Shown here piece after piece: positions 40,136 through 53,261 of a stretch of DNA of 64,000 nucleotides. Both the position numbers and the translations under genes were made by a program. Numbering within the stretch: the first letter of the stretch is position 1; each line of letters opens with the position of its first letter. The DNA comes from Neotamlana nanhaiensis. GTDB taxonomy: Bacteria > Bacteroidota > Bacteroidia > Flavobacteriales > Flavobacteriaceae. The stretch spans positions 682,001-746,000 of the forward strand of contig NZ_JTDV01000001.1 in NCBI RefSeq assembly GCF_000943555.1. The letters are read 5' to 3'. The notes beneath the pieces were generated by a model. The model worked only from the letters and a program-made list of their open reading frames with translations. It searched no databases and was not told where the DNA came from.

Positions 40136-40171
40136 AAGCAAAAAGACTATCTGATGGATAGTTTCTTGCTT
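40136..40171 (-). terminator. Terminator after the RICIN/LamG gene
   Basis: AAGCAA pairs with TTGCTT and ACTATC with GATAGT, with a small internal loop, followed on the minus strand by GTGTGTTTTTATAG. It begins 16 bases after the stop of the RICIN/LamG gene. Confidence 0.7.
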
Positions 40172-40186
40172 TACGTTTAATACTAT

Positions 40187-42991
40187 TTAGTGCCTTATTA
40201 AAAGCTTTTTTACTGATATTTTTTCCCCTTTATTTAATTTAAGTAAATACATTCCTGATGGTAACTGCGCAACACTTAGTTGCCCTTTTGCTGTGTTTAC
40301 AAAATCTTCAGTTAGCAATAATCTGCCATTTATATCATATATATTAGCTGTTGTTATTTCATTTGTATTATTGGTGAAACTAAGATTCAATACATCGTTT
40401 GCTGGAACTGGCCAAAATGTTAAGCCATCAATACAATTGTTTTCACAATTGTCTGTAGAAAGGGTTTTGTTATATAAGTTAGCAACATCTTGAGCTGTTA
40501 AGGCATAGTTATAAACTCTAAAATCATCTATACGTCCATTTAATAAAGGATTCGTTGAAAATTGACTTTTCCCAATATAATTAAACATAGGTTTAAAATC
40601 GATAGGTCTAGCTGTTACAGTATTAGACTCATTAATTAAAACACCATTAATATATAAACTCGCGGTTGTAGCACCTAAAGTGACAGCTACATGAGACCAT
40701 TGATTTTCTGGTAATGCTACAGTGGCATCTAAAGTTTGTAAACCACTGCCGTTATTTATACCAAATCGCAAGTAACCTGTACCAGAATATGGAGACATAT
40801 ACATGAATTCGTTTTGATTATTACCAAAATCGAAAATACGTTGCCAAATATTTCCTCCATTCCAGTATACCCAAGTTGCTACTGTAATTTCTTCTTGATT
40901 TGCAATATCTGGTGGTAACTGCAAATACGAACTACCATTTAAAACTAACGACTCTGAGCCAATTTCACCACTATCAAATGAAATTGTTCCCGAAGAAGCT
41001 GTATGATTTAAGTTTGTTGATGAATCTAAAATGTTTTGTTCAAATTCATAATGAGCAACAACAGCATTATTTCCGTTAGCAATTGCTGAAACTTCAGCAG
41101 AATGAGCAGATGCATTTAAAGAATTATCTACAGCCTTTATTTTATAAAAGTATTGTCCGCCAATGGTTACTGTATTATCTACAAATGACGTTGTAAGTAC
41201 GTTTCTTGCAATAGTACTGTATGTTCCGCCAGCTGTTTCTGCTCTAAATATTGTATAACCAGCAACATCTGCCTCTGGACTAGCTGTCCAATCAAGCTGA
41301 ATAGATTCTGGATTTCCTGTAGCAACCAAATTATTTGGAACACTAGGCGCATTAAATTCTACAGGGGCATTAACTGGTAAAAATCGCCATTGTTGACTAT
41401 AAGAATTTAGCCCGGTTTTTTTCTCCCACTGACGTACATTTGCATTTTCTGATGTTGAAGCTACTTCTAAAAATTTTCCACTAATACGACTACCAATATA
41501 AAACCACCCGTCTTCGGCATATTCAATAAACCAATGCCTGTTTAAGCTATTACTGTCAGCAAAAGAAATAATATTACCATTATTGAAAAGATTAGAAGCA
41601 TCAACTGCCATTTTCTTACTTGTATTACTTCCTAAACCAATTTTATAAAAAGTAAAATCGCCTCCAACATTTGCTGGTACAGCATTCATTTCCCATTGCT
41701 GGTATGTTTGTCCCGCATCTGTACCAACTTCTATATTTGCACCATCATTAGTAGAACCATTGGCTACCTGTATTACTTTACCACTTTCACGATTCACTAA
41801 TTTATACATGCCATTAGCAATAGCAGGTTGTATATCTTCTCCCCATTGAATATTAATAACGCGTTCTGCATTTGGTTGGTTTTGGTGATATCCTGTACCT
41901 CCGGGCATCTGCATAACAAACTCTCTTTGAGGACCATGACCATCATAATAAACAGCTCTGTTTTGAGATACAAATTTGTATGATGTAGCTACAGCTTGTC
42001 TTTCTGATGCACCAAGAAAAGCTTCAACTTGACCATCTTGATTTCTATAAACTGAAGCAGCTGTCCAGTTGGAGCGGTTTTCGGCATAAGCCAACCTAGC
42101 CCCTTTTGATGCCTTTAAAAATTTCCCCCCAGTGTACTCTGGTGTTCCCCACCAAATACCCATTTGAAGGCCATACTCCAATCCCGCAATTGCTTCAATA
42201 ACATTATGCAATTCGTCATTACTAGCATAGTTCCCATCACTTCTTACTGTTTCAAAGAAATTGGCATAGTTACTAAACGAACCTGCCAACTGATGCGTAA
42301 TACCTTCATCTAATGTAGACTTTAGGTAGTTGTACCAAGGTAAAGCCTGATCTGTATTCAAAGTACTAGAAGATATTCGAACATCATCAAGTTCTGATAA
42401 TTTCCGTAATTCTGTGTTTAATGCAGCATTAAATGGTTTGTCGCCATTTCCGTAAGAAGTACCAAGGTCACATTCATTACATGGGGCTAAAGAAATAACT
42501 TCATGCCCTGCTGCCTCATAATAACTTATGGTAGCGGCAATATTTGCTGCCCAGGTAACAGGATTGTAATTACCCTGCGTACCATAACTTGGGTCTACAG
42601 AGTTACGAACGCTATTCATGGTTAGCTGCATTGGCCTGCCCAATAAAGCGAGATACCCAAGACGTTTATCTATTAGTGCTTTGATCGCTGGAGCAAGCTC
42701 TCCATTACTTTCCAATGGCAAATGCGTGAAATAAGATACGCGAACTACGTCGACATTTTCGCCCCCCATGAAAGCCATCCCTCTTCTAAAATTTTCTTCA
42801 CTTGCCCAAGCCGTGTCTAAGCCCCATAACATTGTTTTGGGAGTTCCTGTAGCTTTTACATCGTAAAACAGAACCTCATCTGCAGATGGTTGAACTACAA
42901 AATTACTACTTGTGCTTGTTTGCGCATTGATTTGCCATATTCCTATTGCAAAAAGCAATAAGAATGAAATAAAAAATGTATTTTTTTTCAT
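40187..42991 (-). CDS. T9SS-secreted candidate TIM-barrel glycoside hydrolase with RICIN, FN3 and LamG modules
   Basis: Secreted 934-residue protein. A signal peptide (to about 23) leads into an N-terminal domain (about 30-380) that I cannot assign to a numbered GH family. It looks like a clan GH-A TIM barrel: ISLAPCNECDLG puts Asn-Glu (E173) at the usual acid/base place, and WWGTPEYTGG is a possible nucleophile strand. A RICIN/CBM13-like beta-trefoil follows (about 390-530), then FN3 (about 545-635), LamG (about 640-830) and a T9SS type A sorting domain (about 855-934). CBM13 modules on known exo-beta-1,3-galactanases bind beta-1,3-galactan, which would fit this PUL. It ends at a terminator, and a CAAATTG motif lies about 140 bases upstream. 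Confidence 0.8.
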   Translation of the reverse strand: MKKNTFFISFLLLFAIGIWQINAQTSTSSNFVVQPSADEVLFYDVKATGTPKTMLWGLDTAWASEENFRRGMAFMGGENVDVVRVSYFTHLPLESNGELAPAIKALIDKRLGYLALLGRPMQLTMNSVRNSVDPSYGTQGNYNPVTWAANIAATISYYEAAGHEVISLAPCNECDLGTSYGNGDKPFNAALNTELRKLSELDDVRISSSTLNTDQALPWYNYLKSTLDEGITHQLAGSFSNYANFFETVRSDGNYASNDELHNVIEAIAGLEYGLQMGIWWGTPEYTGGKFLKASKGARLAYAENRSNWTAASVYRNQDGQVEAFLGASERQAVATSYKFVSQNRAVYYDGHGPQREFVMQMPGGTGYHQNQPNAERVINIQWGEDIQPAIANGMYKLVNRESGKVIQVANGSTNDGANIEVGTDAGQTYQQWEMNAVPANVGGDFTFYKIGLGSNTSKKMAVDASNLFNNGNIISFADSNSLNRHWFIEYAEDGWFYIGSRISGKFLEVASTSENANVRQWEKKTGLNSYSQQWRFLPVNAPVEFNAPSVPNNLVATGNPESIQLDWTASPEADVAGYTIFRAETAGGTYSTIARNVLTTSFVDNTVTIGGQYFYKIKAVDNSLNASAHSAEVSAIANGNNAVVAHYEFEQNILDSSTNLNHTASSGTISFDSGEIGSESLVLNGSSYLQLPPDIANQEEITVATWVYWNGGNIWQRIFDFGNNQNEFMYMSPYSGTGYLRFGINNGSGLQTLDATVALPENQWSHVAVTLGATTASLYINGVLINESNTVTARPIDFKPMFNYIGKSQFSTNPLLNGRIDDFRVYNYALTAQDVANLYNKTLSTDNCENNCIDGLTFWPVPANDVLNLSFTNNTNEITTANIYDINGRLLLTEDFVNTAKGQLSVAQLPSGMYLLKLNKGEKISVKKLLIRH

Positions 42992-43125
42992 CTAGTTTAA
43001 TTTAGTTTATTGGGTTTAGCTGTATGATCTGTCTTTTTTTTAATACAAGTTATTTCTCTACAGAAAAAAATCTATAGAAAAATTAAAAATCATACTGCAA
43101 AAAACATATAATTATAATATGCTTA

Positions 43126-43139
43126 GGGTAACAAATTGG
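43126..43139. promoter_or_regulatory. Recurring CAAATTG motif upstream of the RICIN/LamG gene
   Basis: GGGTAACAAATTGG lies about 140 bases upstream of the gene start. It shares core and adjoining G run with the sites at 13175-13190 and 15911-15927, but its inverted symmetry is weaker. Confidence 0.3.
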
Positions 43140-43226
43140 TTGAAGTTGATGCATTAAACGCCCAACGCTTAATTTATTTCAACCTAGAATTAATTGTGCA
43201 GCTTTGCAATTTTTAATTAATTTATA

Positions 43227-43941
43227 TTAATAACATATTCGGTTTTTACTTTCCCATTTTTTCAGAAGTGCGGTTTCTTCTTGTGTTATTGGGATTACAG
43301 TTCCATGGCGTGGATGAAAATTCATTGAAATAAACTCATCAACAACAGAGAAATTAATTAAATCAGTAATTTTGGTAAATTGGTACTTTCCAGAAGTATA
43401 CATATCATACATTAAAATATAAGTATCAGAATTAATCAATTTAAAAACACTGGAACCTTCAACCGGTTTATTTGTTACGTTCATAAATCCTTTCTGTTCT
43501 TTGTAACCGCTCGTTAAATTATCTGAAACTGCTTGCATAATCCCTTTTTTAGATTCGTCTTCGTTTTTAAAAAAGAGATGGTATTTCCCGTCTTTCTAAA
43601 TAATATCACCATCAATACAAGCTGAGTTACTTGGAACTCCATCCGTTGGCAGAAACCATATCGGTAACAACCATATAAAACGTTTTTCCATCATGACCTC
43701 TTAAAATATGCGAATCACGTACACCACCTGTAGAACTTATTTTCTTTGAACTAATAATTGGCTCGTTATTATTAAGGGCATAATAGTTATACCCATCTTT
43801 ACTTATTGCATATCGTATAGATTCCTCGGTTCCATTATTGCCTGTAAAATATGTAAATAGGTGGGCAACATAATTATTTGGCTTGTTGTTTTGAGGTGTT
43901 TTACATGAAGAATTAAAACTAGTTATTACTAAAATAAGCAA
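43227..43941 (-). pseudogene. Decayed GH43-type glycosidase
   Basis: Two ORFs on the same strand but in different frames make up one broken gene. The upstream piece (43627-43941) has a lipobox-like N-terminus (FNSSCKTPQ) and a GH43-like first blade (YAISKDGYNYYAL, VRDSHILRGHDGKTFYMVV). It runs out of frame after NGWSSK. The downstream piece reads SACIDGDII, an in-frame TAG at 43596-43598, then KDGKYHLFFK and NKPVEGSSVFKL with the likely acid Glu, and an ordinary family end. By comparison with intact relatives roughly 80-100 residues, including the middle catalytic Asp, are missing at the junction near 43630. There is thus a deletion, a frameshift and a stop. Its intact form was probably an exo-galactanase or arabinofuranosidase-like enzyme of PUL2. 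Confidence 0.82.
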
Positions 43942-44023
43942 AAGGCATTTTATTGGTTTTATTAATTGGATTTTCGTGTTCCTTTTTATTGATATTTCAT
44001 GTTTTGGCGTAGCCTTTTAAATT

Positions 44024-45244
44024 TTATTCTTTACTCTTTAAATATCGATACATTTCTGACGCAGCCAATAAATAGGCTCCTACACCAAAATCTGCAGTAG
44101 AATTAACGTCTACCACTTGACCAGGAATAGCACGTTCACCAATGGGTTGTACATACCCTATTTCACCATCTTCTTGCAGTGCAACTTTTGATAAATACTT
44201 CCAACTATTTTCAATAACAGAGAGGTATTTTTTCTCATCTAAAATTCCGTTGTTTACACCCCACAAATAGCCGTAGGCAAAAAAAGCTGTACCACTGGTT
44301 TCGAACCCTGGCGCGTGTTCGGGATCTAAAATACTTCGAGTCCAATAACCTTCTGGTTGTTGCGCTGCTTTTAAAGCATTTGCCATGGTTTTAAAACGAG
44401 TAATATATTCTTCTCTGTATTTAGATTTTTTAGGTAAATCTTGAATAACTTTAGCTAAACCTGCAAAAACCCAACCATTACCTCTCGCCCAAAAATCCTT
44501 TTTTCCATTAGCACTTTTGTGTTTGGGGTATACATATTTTGCATCACGGAAATATAATTGCGCTTCGGAATCGTACATAATACTATTAGCATAGTTTAGG
44601 TATTCATTTAGTTTTTCTAAATAAAGTTCGTTTCCCGTAACATTATATAGCTTAGTCATTACTGGCATAACCATGTAAAGTCCGTCTGCCCACCACCAAT
44701 AATCGTTTGCAGAAGTACTCATTTGGTATTCCATTACTTCACGCGCTCTTTTAATTTTTTCAGGGTCTTTTTTTCCTTCTAAAGTAAAAATGTCTATATA
44801 AGTTTGAAATGCTATTTGCCAATCTCCAAAAAGAACATGATCATCGGTTTCTCCATAATTATACTTCCATTCTGACTTATTATCTGACTTAGCTCCTTTG
44901 TATTCGTTTTTTTCTGCCCAAGCTTTTGAATATTCTAAATAATCCTCATCAGCTGTTATTTTATAGGCCTCTATGTTACCTGTATGATAAGCTGCTACGT
45001 GCCAAAAAGAATTCCCATGATTTGGGTGTGTTTTTTGCCAATAGCCATTAACTTTATATACAATAGATTTAATATCTTCTTTAGTTTGACCAAACGATTC
45101 TTGACCCTTTGTTCTCTGAGCTGTTTTACACCCTAAAAGGAAAACATGTATTAAAACAATAGAGAAAATGAACCTAAATCTATATTTAGACTCATTAAAA
45201 AAAATAAAAAATTGACACCTTTTTTTATAGTTGCTTTTTTTCAT
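44024..45244 (-). CDS. GH105/GH88-type unsaturated glucuronyl hydrolase lipoprotein (PUL2 copy)
   Basis: Close paralog of the PUL1 enzyme at 13385-14530, with the same active-site blocks (WWWADGLYMVMPVM, WARGNGWVFAG, ADFGVGAYLLAASEMYRY). It removes 4,5-unsaturated uronic acid from lyase products. The N-terminus carries about 20 extra residues before the hydrophobic segment; lipobox Cys39 lies in FLLGCKT. No internal Met offers a shorter start, so the extension may be real. The gene is 71 bases after GH2 and 82 bases before the broken GH43, probably in one transcript. No lyase-like propeller is found in PUL2, so this copy may rely on the PUL1 enzyme or serve another uronide. Confidence 0.9.
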   Translation of the reverse strand: MKKSNYKKRCQFFIFFNESKYRFRFIFSIVLIHVFLLGCKTAQRTKGQESFGQTKEDIKSIVYKVNGYWQKTHPNHGNSFWHVAAYHTGNIEAYKITADEDYLEYSKAWAEKNEYKGAKSDNKSEWKYNYGETDDHVLFGDWQIAFQTYIDIFTLEGKKDPEKIKRAREVMEYQMSTSANDYWWWADGLYMVMPVMTKLYNVTGNELYLEKLNEYLNYANSIMYDSEAQLYFRDAKYVYPKHKSANGKKDFWARGNGWVFAGLAKVIQDLPKKSKYREEYITRFKTMANALKAAQQPEGYWTRSILDPEHAPGFETSGTAFFAYGYLWGVNNGILDEKKYLSVIENSWKYLSKVALQEDGEIGYVQPIGERAIPGQVVDVNSTADFGVGAYLLAASEMYRYLKSKE

Positions 45245-45315
45245 TTAAAATTGAATTTATTTAAAGAATTGAATTACTTTTTTTATTTAAACAATGTTAT
45301 AAGCCCGTCGATTGT

Positions 45316-48483
<3,168 letters not shown>

Positions 48484-48544
48484 TTATTTAATTGGTTATG
48501 TTTTCTATTGCCATCTGTGTATGTTTTAATAAAATCTAAAACAA

Positions 48545-48582
48545 GTAAGCAAAGAAGAAGACAAATCAACTTCTCTGCTTAC
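48545..48582 (-). terminator. Terminator after GH115
   Basis: GTAAGCAGAGAAG pairs with CTTCTTTGCTTAC on the minus strand (one G-U) around a 12-base loop, followed by TTGTTTTAGATTTTATT. It is 45 bases after the GH115 stop and 68 bases before the GH2 start. Confidence 0.7.
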
Positions 48583-48626
48583 ACAAAAACTAAACTAAAC
48601 TAATTCAATACTTATTGTAGTTTAAA

Positions 48627-51515
48627 CTATTTGTCATCAATATTGAGCATTGTTGGAGGGGGGCCCAAGTAAGATCTTTTCATTCCTCCGAAATCAATGA
48701 CTACTTTTTGTATGACCATTCCTGGATTTCCAGAGATTAATTTTAATGTATGTTTTCCAGGTTTGGAAATTAAAATTTCACTAGTATTTATTGTACAATT
48801 TCTAATGACATTTTTCTTCCAATTAAATGAATATTCATCGGAAGCTGTTGTTTCCCAACTTACCATACTACCATCTATTTGAACTCCATAAGTTGTGCCG
48901 TTTTTTTCGTCTTTACCAAAAACAGGTAATGCATAAGTGTAAACGGTTACGTAACCTGCACTTTCTGAATAAAAATCGTATTCTACACTAGCATTTCTCC
49001 GACCCTTATCTACAATAGTTCCCAACTGAACACTTTTACCTTCATAACCCAGCTCTTCTATAATTTTAACTTTCATTTCATTTTTTTCGTTTTTTCTTGA
49101 AAACTCTGAAGGCAAAATTGAAACTACACCGTTATCTTCAACATAGAGAACATTCAAATCTTCTGCATTTGTTTCTGGATTGTATAAAGACAAGTGTATT
49201 TTCTCTGTATGTTCTCCCGAAGTAATTTGAATTTCCCCTGTAATGTTGGTGCCAATTGGCGCTTTATTAAAATCTATACTAACTTGTATTGTTTCTTGAG
49301 TATTGGTTTTTCCTTTGACTTTACTAAGTAGAATCCAACTCTCATTAGTTTTAGCTTCCCATTTTAAAGCGTTTACCCCTTTATTGAATACTTCTATAGT
49401 ATATGTTTGTTTTGTGAACTTGTTGAATCTGGGTAAAACATTTACGCCATTTATGGAAGACGCACTGGGTATGAATATTCCCATTTCTGCATTCTCGGGT
49501 ACATCTATTTTCTCTGTTGGAGGTAATTGAATTTCAGGAAGTCTTTCGGGTGCCGTCATGATACCAGTCCATTTTCCATTTTCTAAGCCATTATAATTTG
49601 CTGTAATTTCTGTTAAACGAGCATCTATGTTATTAACTTCATCAATTAAACCATTTGTAGCAGCTCTACCTTGTTGCGCATACCAACGGTTTTTTTGAGC
49701 CACTAGCATTTTTTTATTTACTAATGATGAACCAACTATTGGGTAATAAACAAGATGATAAAAACTAGATTTATATTGTTCTGGCAACTCTTTAAGAAGC
49801 GTTTCTGCCTTATTAGCTATTCTATCATATTCGTTGATTCGATTTTGGGCTTCATTATAATTTGAGAATGAAAACTCGGTATCTGAAATTCTTTCTTTAG
49901 CAAATAAACTGTTCCAACGCCAATCCCAACCCATATATTCTGGTTTACGCTCGAAACCTAGATGGAAGTAACTATTATAAATATCTTTTAAATCATTTTT
50001 GTACTGATTGCCAAAAATGGAAGCCAACAACGAACTGTTATAATCAGGAATGGTATTATAAGTAACCATATCAATATTCCAAGCTAAGTCTAAAAAGAAC
50101 TGCATACCTAATTCACCTGGTTTTATATCGCCAACATTAAGTAACCAATAACGGTCTGCGCCATTTTGGTATGCTTTATACATTTCTTCATATATTAAAG
50201 CTGGTGGCGTTGTATTTAACCAAAGGTAATCGTTAGGCTCTCCTAAGTAGGATATGTGATAATATACACCTGCGCCACCTTTACGCTTAACCTCTTCTTT
50301 ATCACTTAATTTTTTTATGTACCCAAAATTATCGTCTGGCCAAACTATGGTTATATCTTCTGGTAATTCCATACCACTATTATAGATATTTAAAACCTCC
50401 TTGTATGGCACAAATATTTGTGGAATTTCATCTTTTGGTTTTTCAATATACTTGGCAAGTATATCTCTTTCTGCATCTATAACTTGTTCTAAAACATTGG
50501 CTTTTGTATAGCCTTCTGGCACATCTTTCATACCTGTATCGTGTATACCCCGCATACCTACGGTATATATATTTTCGTATGGAGCAGCTTCTTTTACGCG
50601 TTTATCTAAAACATTTAAAACACCGTCTTTATTGGTTACGTAATCCCATTCACCGTTAATTTTTTTATCCCATTCTGTAGTATTATTGTACAAGAGTGGT
50701 TCTGCATGACTACTCGTCATCATAATTGCAAATTTATCTGCAACTACTTTATTTTCTGGATATTTAAAAAAGGCACCAGTAACCTCGTGCATAGCAGGCG
50801 CCAGCATGTTTGCTTTTAAGCGAAGAAGTAATTCGCAAACTTTTTCGTAAGTATTTGGGCCAATATCATTTATCTGAGGATCCATCAATTTTGAAGCCCA
50901 AGGTTTTAACCCCCAATCTTCGTCATTTAAAAACACCCCCCTATATTTAACTGAAGGCTCTTTAGAAATAAAATCTACATCCGCAATGCGTAATGTTTTT
51001 CTTTTTATAACTGGAACATCTGCCCACCAGTACCATGGGGACACACCTATTTGTTTAGAAAGTTCGAATACACCATACGCAGTTCCACGACGATCGCTAC
51101 CTACAATTACTAAGGCCTCGTCTACGTTTGGCAAAGGTTTTTTTACAGTTATATAACTATATTGTTCCCATTTGTTTTCTAAAGGTTTGGTATTAATTTT
51201 ATTTGATTCTATTAATTTTTTAACTAATTCACTTTGTAAAGAACCTATAATAATAGCATGTGATGCTTTAGGTTTTTTTGAGGAAACCCTAGGTGTTTTA
51301 CCTGTAACGTTGTGAATGTCTTTTGAAAGTAAATTTGCGGCAACTTTTACAACCTCAAAATCATTATCATCATAATATATTTTCGCTACAATGTTGTTGT
51401 TAACGATAGTAAATCCCGTTTCTGAAGTTTTAACTAATTTAATTTGGGCATTAAGAAATGTAATGCTTATGCTGTAAACTAAAAAAGCTAAAAACGTGAG
51501 GTTGTTCTTTTTCAT
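48627..51515 (-). CDS. GH115 alpha-glucuronidase (PUL2, first copy)
   Basis: Family 115 exo-acting alpha-glucuronidase that removes (4-O-methyl-)glucuronic acid from internal or terminal sugars of xylan or arabinogalactan. Diagnostic stretches are WYWWADVPV, KYRGVFLNDEDWGLKPWA, TVGMRGIHDTGM, WPDDNFGYIKKL and GVYYHISYLGEPNDYLWL. The 962 residues comprise the alpha/beta N-terminal domain, a TIM barrel (about 190-480), a helical bundle (about 490-650) and C-terminal beta domains. A signal peptide (to about 23, FLNAQ) without lipobox suggests a soluble periplasmic enzyme. It is 84 bases after susD, with a strong hairpin between. A diverged second copy is at 61055-63949. Confidence 0.94.
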   Translation of the reverse strand: MKKNNLTFLAFLVYSISITFLNAQIKLVKTSETGFTIVNNNIVAKIYYDDNDFEVVKVAANLLSKDIHNVTGKTPRVSSKKPKASHAIIIGSLQSELVKKLIESNKINTKPLENKWEQYSYITVKKPLPNVDEALVIVGSDRRGTAYGVFELSKQIGVSPWYWWADVPVIKRKTLRIADVDFISKEPSVKYRGVFLNDEDWGLKPWASKLMDPQINDIGPNTYEKVCELLLRLKANMLAPAMHEVTGAFFKYPENKVVADKFAIMMTSSHAEPLLYNNTTEWDKKINGEWDYVTNKDGVLNVLDKRVKEAAPYENIYTVGMRGIHDTGMKDVPEGYTKANVLEQVIDAERDILAKYIEKPKDEIPQIFVPYKEVLNIYNSGMELPEDITIVWPDDNFGYIKKLSDKEEVKRKGGAGVYYHISYLGEPNDYLWLNTTPPALIYEEMYKAYQNGADRYWLLNVGDIKPGELGMQFFLDLAWNIDMVTYNTIPDYNSSLLASIFGNQYKNDLKDIYNSYFHLGFERKPEYMGWDWRWNSLFAKERISDTEFSFSNYNEAQNRINEYDRIANKAETLLKELPEQYKSSFYHLVYYPIVGSSLVNKKMLVAQKNRWYAQQGRAATNGLIDEVNNIDARLTEITANYNGLENGKWTGIMTAPERLPEIQLPPTEKIDVPENAEMGIFIPSASSINGVNVLPRFNKFTKQTYTIEVFNKGVNALKWEAKTNESWILLSKVKGKTNTQETIQVSIDFNKAPIGTNITGEIQITSGEHTEKIHLSLYNPETNAEDLNVLYVEDNGVVSILPSEFSRKNEKNEMKVKIIEELGYEGKSVQLGTIVDKGRRNASVEYDFYSESAGYVTVYTYALPVFGKDEKNGTTYGVQIDGSMVSWETTASDEYSFNWKKNVIRNCTINTSEILISKPGKHTLKLISGNPGMVIQKVVIDFGGMKRSYLGPPPTMLNIDDK

Positions 51516-51556
51516 TAATGTTTGGTTATTAGTTTAATTGGTAAATAATATAGGAG

Positions 51557-51591
51557 TTAAAACCCGTTATAGTTTTTATAACGGGTTTTAA
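51557..51591 (-). terminator. 15-bp perfect hairpin between susD and GH115
   Basis: TTAAAACCCGTTATA and its exact complement enclose a 5-base loop, 9 bases after the susD stop. On the minus strand the 3' arm ends in GGGTTTTAA. It likely ends or attenuates susCD transcription, giving high susCD and lower enzyme expression. Confidence 0.8.
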
Positions 51592-51599
51592 ATTAATTA

Positions 51600-53255
51600 T
51601 TAATTATATCCTGGGTTTTGCTCTAAAACAGCACCACGGTTACCCTCTATTTCATCAGCTGGAATAGGCCACAAATTAAAATGAGGTTGCATACCCTCAT
51701 CCATATAGTATGGATTAAAACGGTTCACTCTATCATAAAGTACTCCTAAACGCATTAAAGTTAATCTGCGTTTTTCCTCAAGACCTAACTCTCTAGCGCG
51801 TTCATCTAAAATATAATCAATGTTCATTTCTGCACTTGTAGCTAAAGAAGCATTTGATCTAGTTCTTACAACATTTACATCATCTGCAGCTAAGCCTGGT
51901 TTGTTATCGGCTAAATAAGCTTCTGCTCTTAACAAATAGGTTTCTGCTAACCTTAACATATATTGATCTGTATAAGTCATTCCTGCATTAGATGTTAATG
52001 CAAAAGGCGTACTGCTTGTTCTGTAATTTCCTTCTGGATGGTTATATGGTGTGGTGATTTTTGATGGAAATGCATAAAATTCTCTTCGTCTTGGCAATAC
52101 TTCTGTAGAATATTCCTGAGTAATATTTTGTACTTTCAAGGCTTCAGAATTAGATTGATCAAAAACTCTAACAAAATTATGATTAGCGTTTCTTATGTCG
52201 TTATTCCAGTCTGGATTACTCGAATCATCTCCCCAAATAGTGTTAGAATAATAGGTTGTTGAAATACCCCAACCAATTCCTCTTCCTCCTGTATAATCTC
52301 CTACTGGCCAAGAGTTAAATGGGCTAAATCTTAAAAGTGGTGCAAAATGCCTTTCCGCAGGATAACCTCCCGCTCTTCTACCTGTTTCTAAACCACCACC
52401 TTGCACATCAATTTCGAACTGTATAACCCATAAAGCTTCTGTATTGTCGTCTGAATTTTGGTTGTTTTTTCTAAATAAATCCCAAAAAACATCCCCTGGA
52501 GTTTCCGTACGTCGGGTTCCAAAACGTGATGTCATTAAGGCTGTGTTCGGGTTATCTATTACTTTAGTTGTTGCAGCTATTGCATCTGTATTTCTACCTA
52601 AAGCTAGATACGCTTCTGCTAAATAGTGATTAGCAACAAGGTTATTAATACGTCCATCTACAGCCTCATTAATAGAAGGTAAATTTTCTGAAGCAAACAA
52701 TAAGTCATCTACTACTTGATTAAGTACTTCTTCTTTGGTATTACGTTTAAAATCTACTTTAGGTGCTGTAACTTCATTTAAAACTAGCGGCACTCCTCCA
52801 TAAAGGGTAGCCAAATTTTTATAACTAATTCCTCTAAAAAATCGAGCTTGAGACAAAATATCATTTAACTCAGTTTCAGTCATTTCAGAATTGGCAGAAC
52901 GGTCTATAATAGCGTTAGCTTCAGATATTGTTTTATATAATAGATTCCAATGTACTGTTGCTATATCTCCAGAAGGCCTGTAGGCCAAATCCATTCTACT
53001 GTGGCGGTTGGTATGTGGTTCTCCATCGTAAACGAGGTCTGTACCATAGATAAAATCAAATGGACGGTTCTCGTCTCTACTGAAATACTGTCTTCTAAAT
53101 AAAAAATATAAATTATTTACAGATGCAGTAAAGTCGGCATACGTTGTATATGCATTTGCTGAACTTAAAAAGTCTTCAGGCTTTTCGTCTAAAAAGTCAT
53201 CATTACAAGAATAGAATAATGAGACTATTGCTAAAAATATAAATGTTTTTTTCAT
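51600..53255 (-). CDS. SusD/RagB family glycan-binding lipoprotein (PUL2)
   Basis: Surface lipoprotein partner of the PUL2 SusC. Lipobox Cys17 is followed by NDDFLDEKPEDF, the usual SusD start with an acidic surface-export tail. The helical TPR-like N-terminal half and the C-terminal RagB/SusD part (ADDVNVVRTRSNA, LGLEEKRRLTLMRLG, LWPIPADEI, QNPGY) are complete. At 551 residues it is of average size, about 100 residues shorter than the PUL1 SusD. It starts 6 bases after susC. Confidence 0.96.
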   Translation of the reverse strand: MKKTFIFLAIVSLFYSCNDDFLDEKPEDFLSSANAYTTYADFTASVNNLYFLFRRQYFSRDENRPFDFIYGTDLVYDGEPHTNRHSRMDLAYRPSGDIATVHWNLLYKTISEANAIIDRSANSEMTETELNDILSQARFFRGISYKNLATLYGGVPLVLNEVTAPKVDFKRNTKEEVLNQVVDDLLFASENLPSINEAVDGRINNLVANHYLAEAYLALGRNTDAIAATTKVIDNPNTALMTSRFGTRRTETPGDVFWDLFRKNNQNSDDNTEALWVIQFEIDVQGGGLETGRRAGGYPAERHFAPLLRFSPFNSWPVGDYTGGRGIGWGISTTYYSNTIWGDDSSNPDWNNDIRNANHNFVRVFDQSNSEALKVQNITQEYSTEVLPRRREFYAFPSKITTPYNHPEGNYRTSSTPFALTSNAGMTYTDQYMLRLAETYLLRAEAYLADNKPGLAADDVNVVRTRSNASLATSAEMNIDYILDERARELGLEEKRRLTLMRLGVLYDRVNRFNPYYMDEGMQPHFNLWPIPADEIEGNRGAVLEQNPGYN

Positions 53256-53261
53256 GATTTT

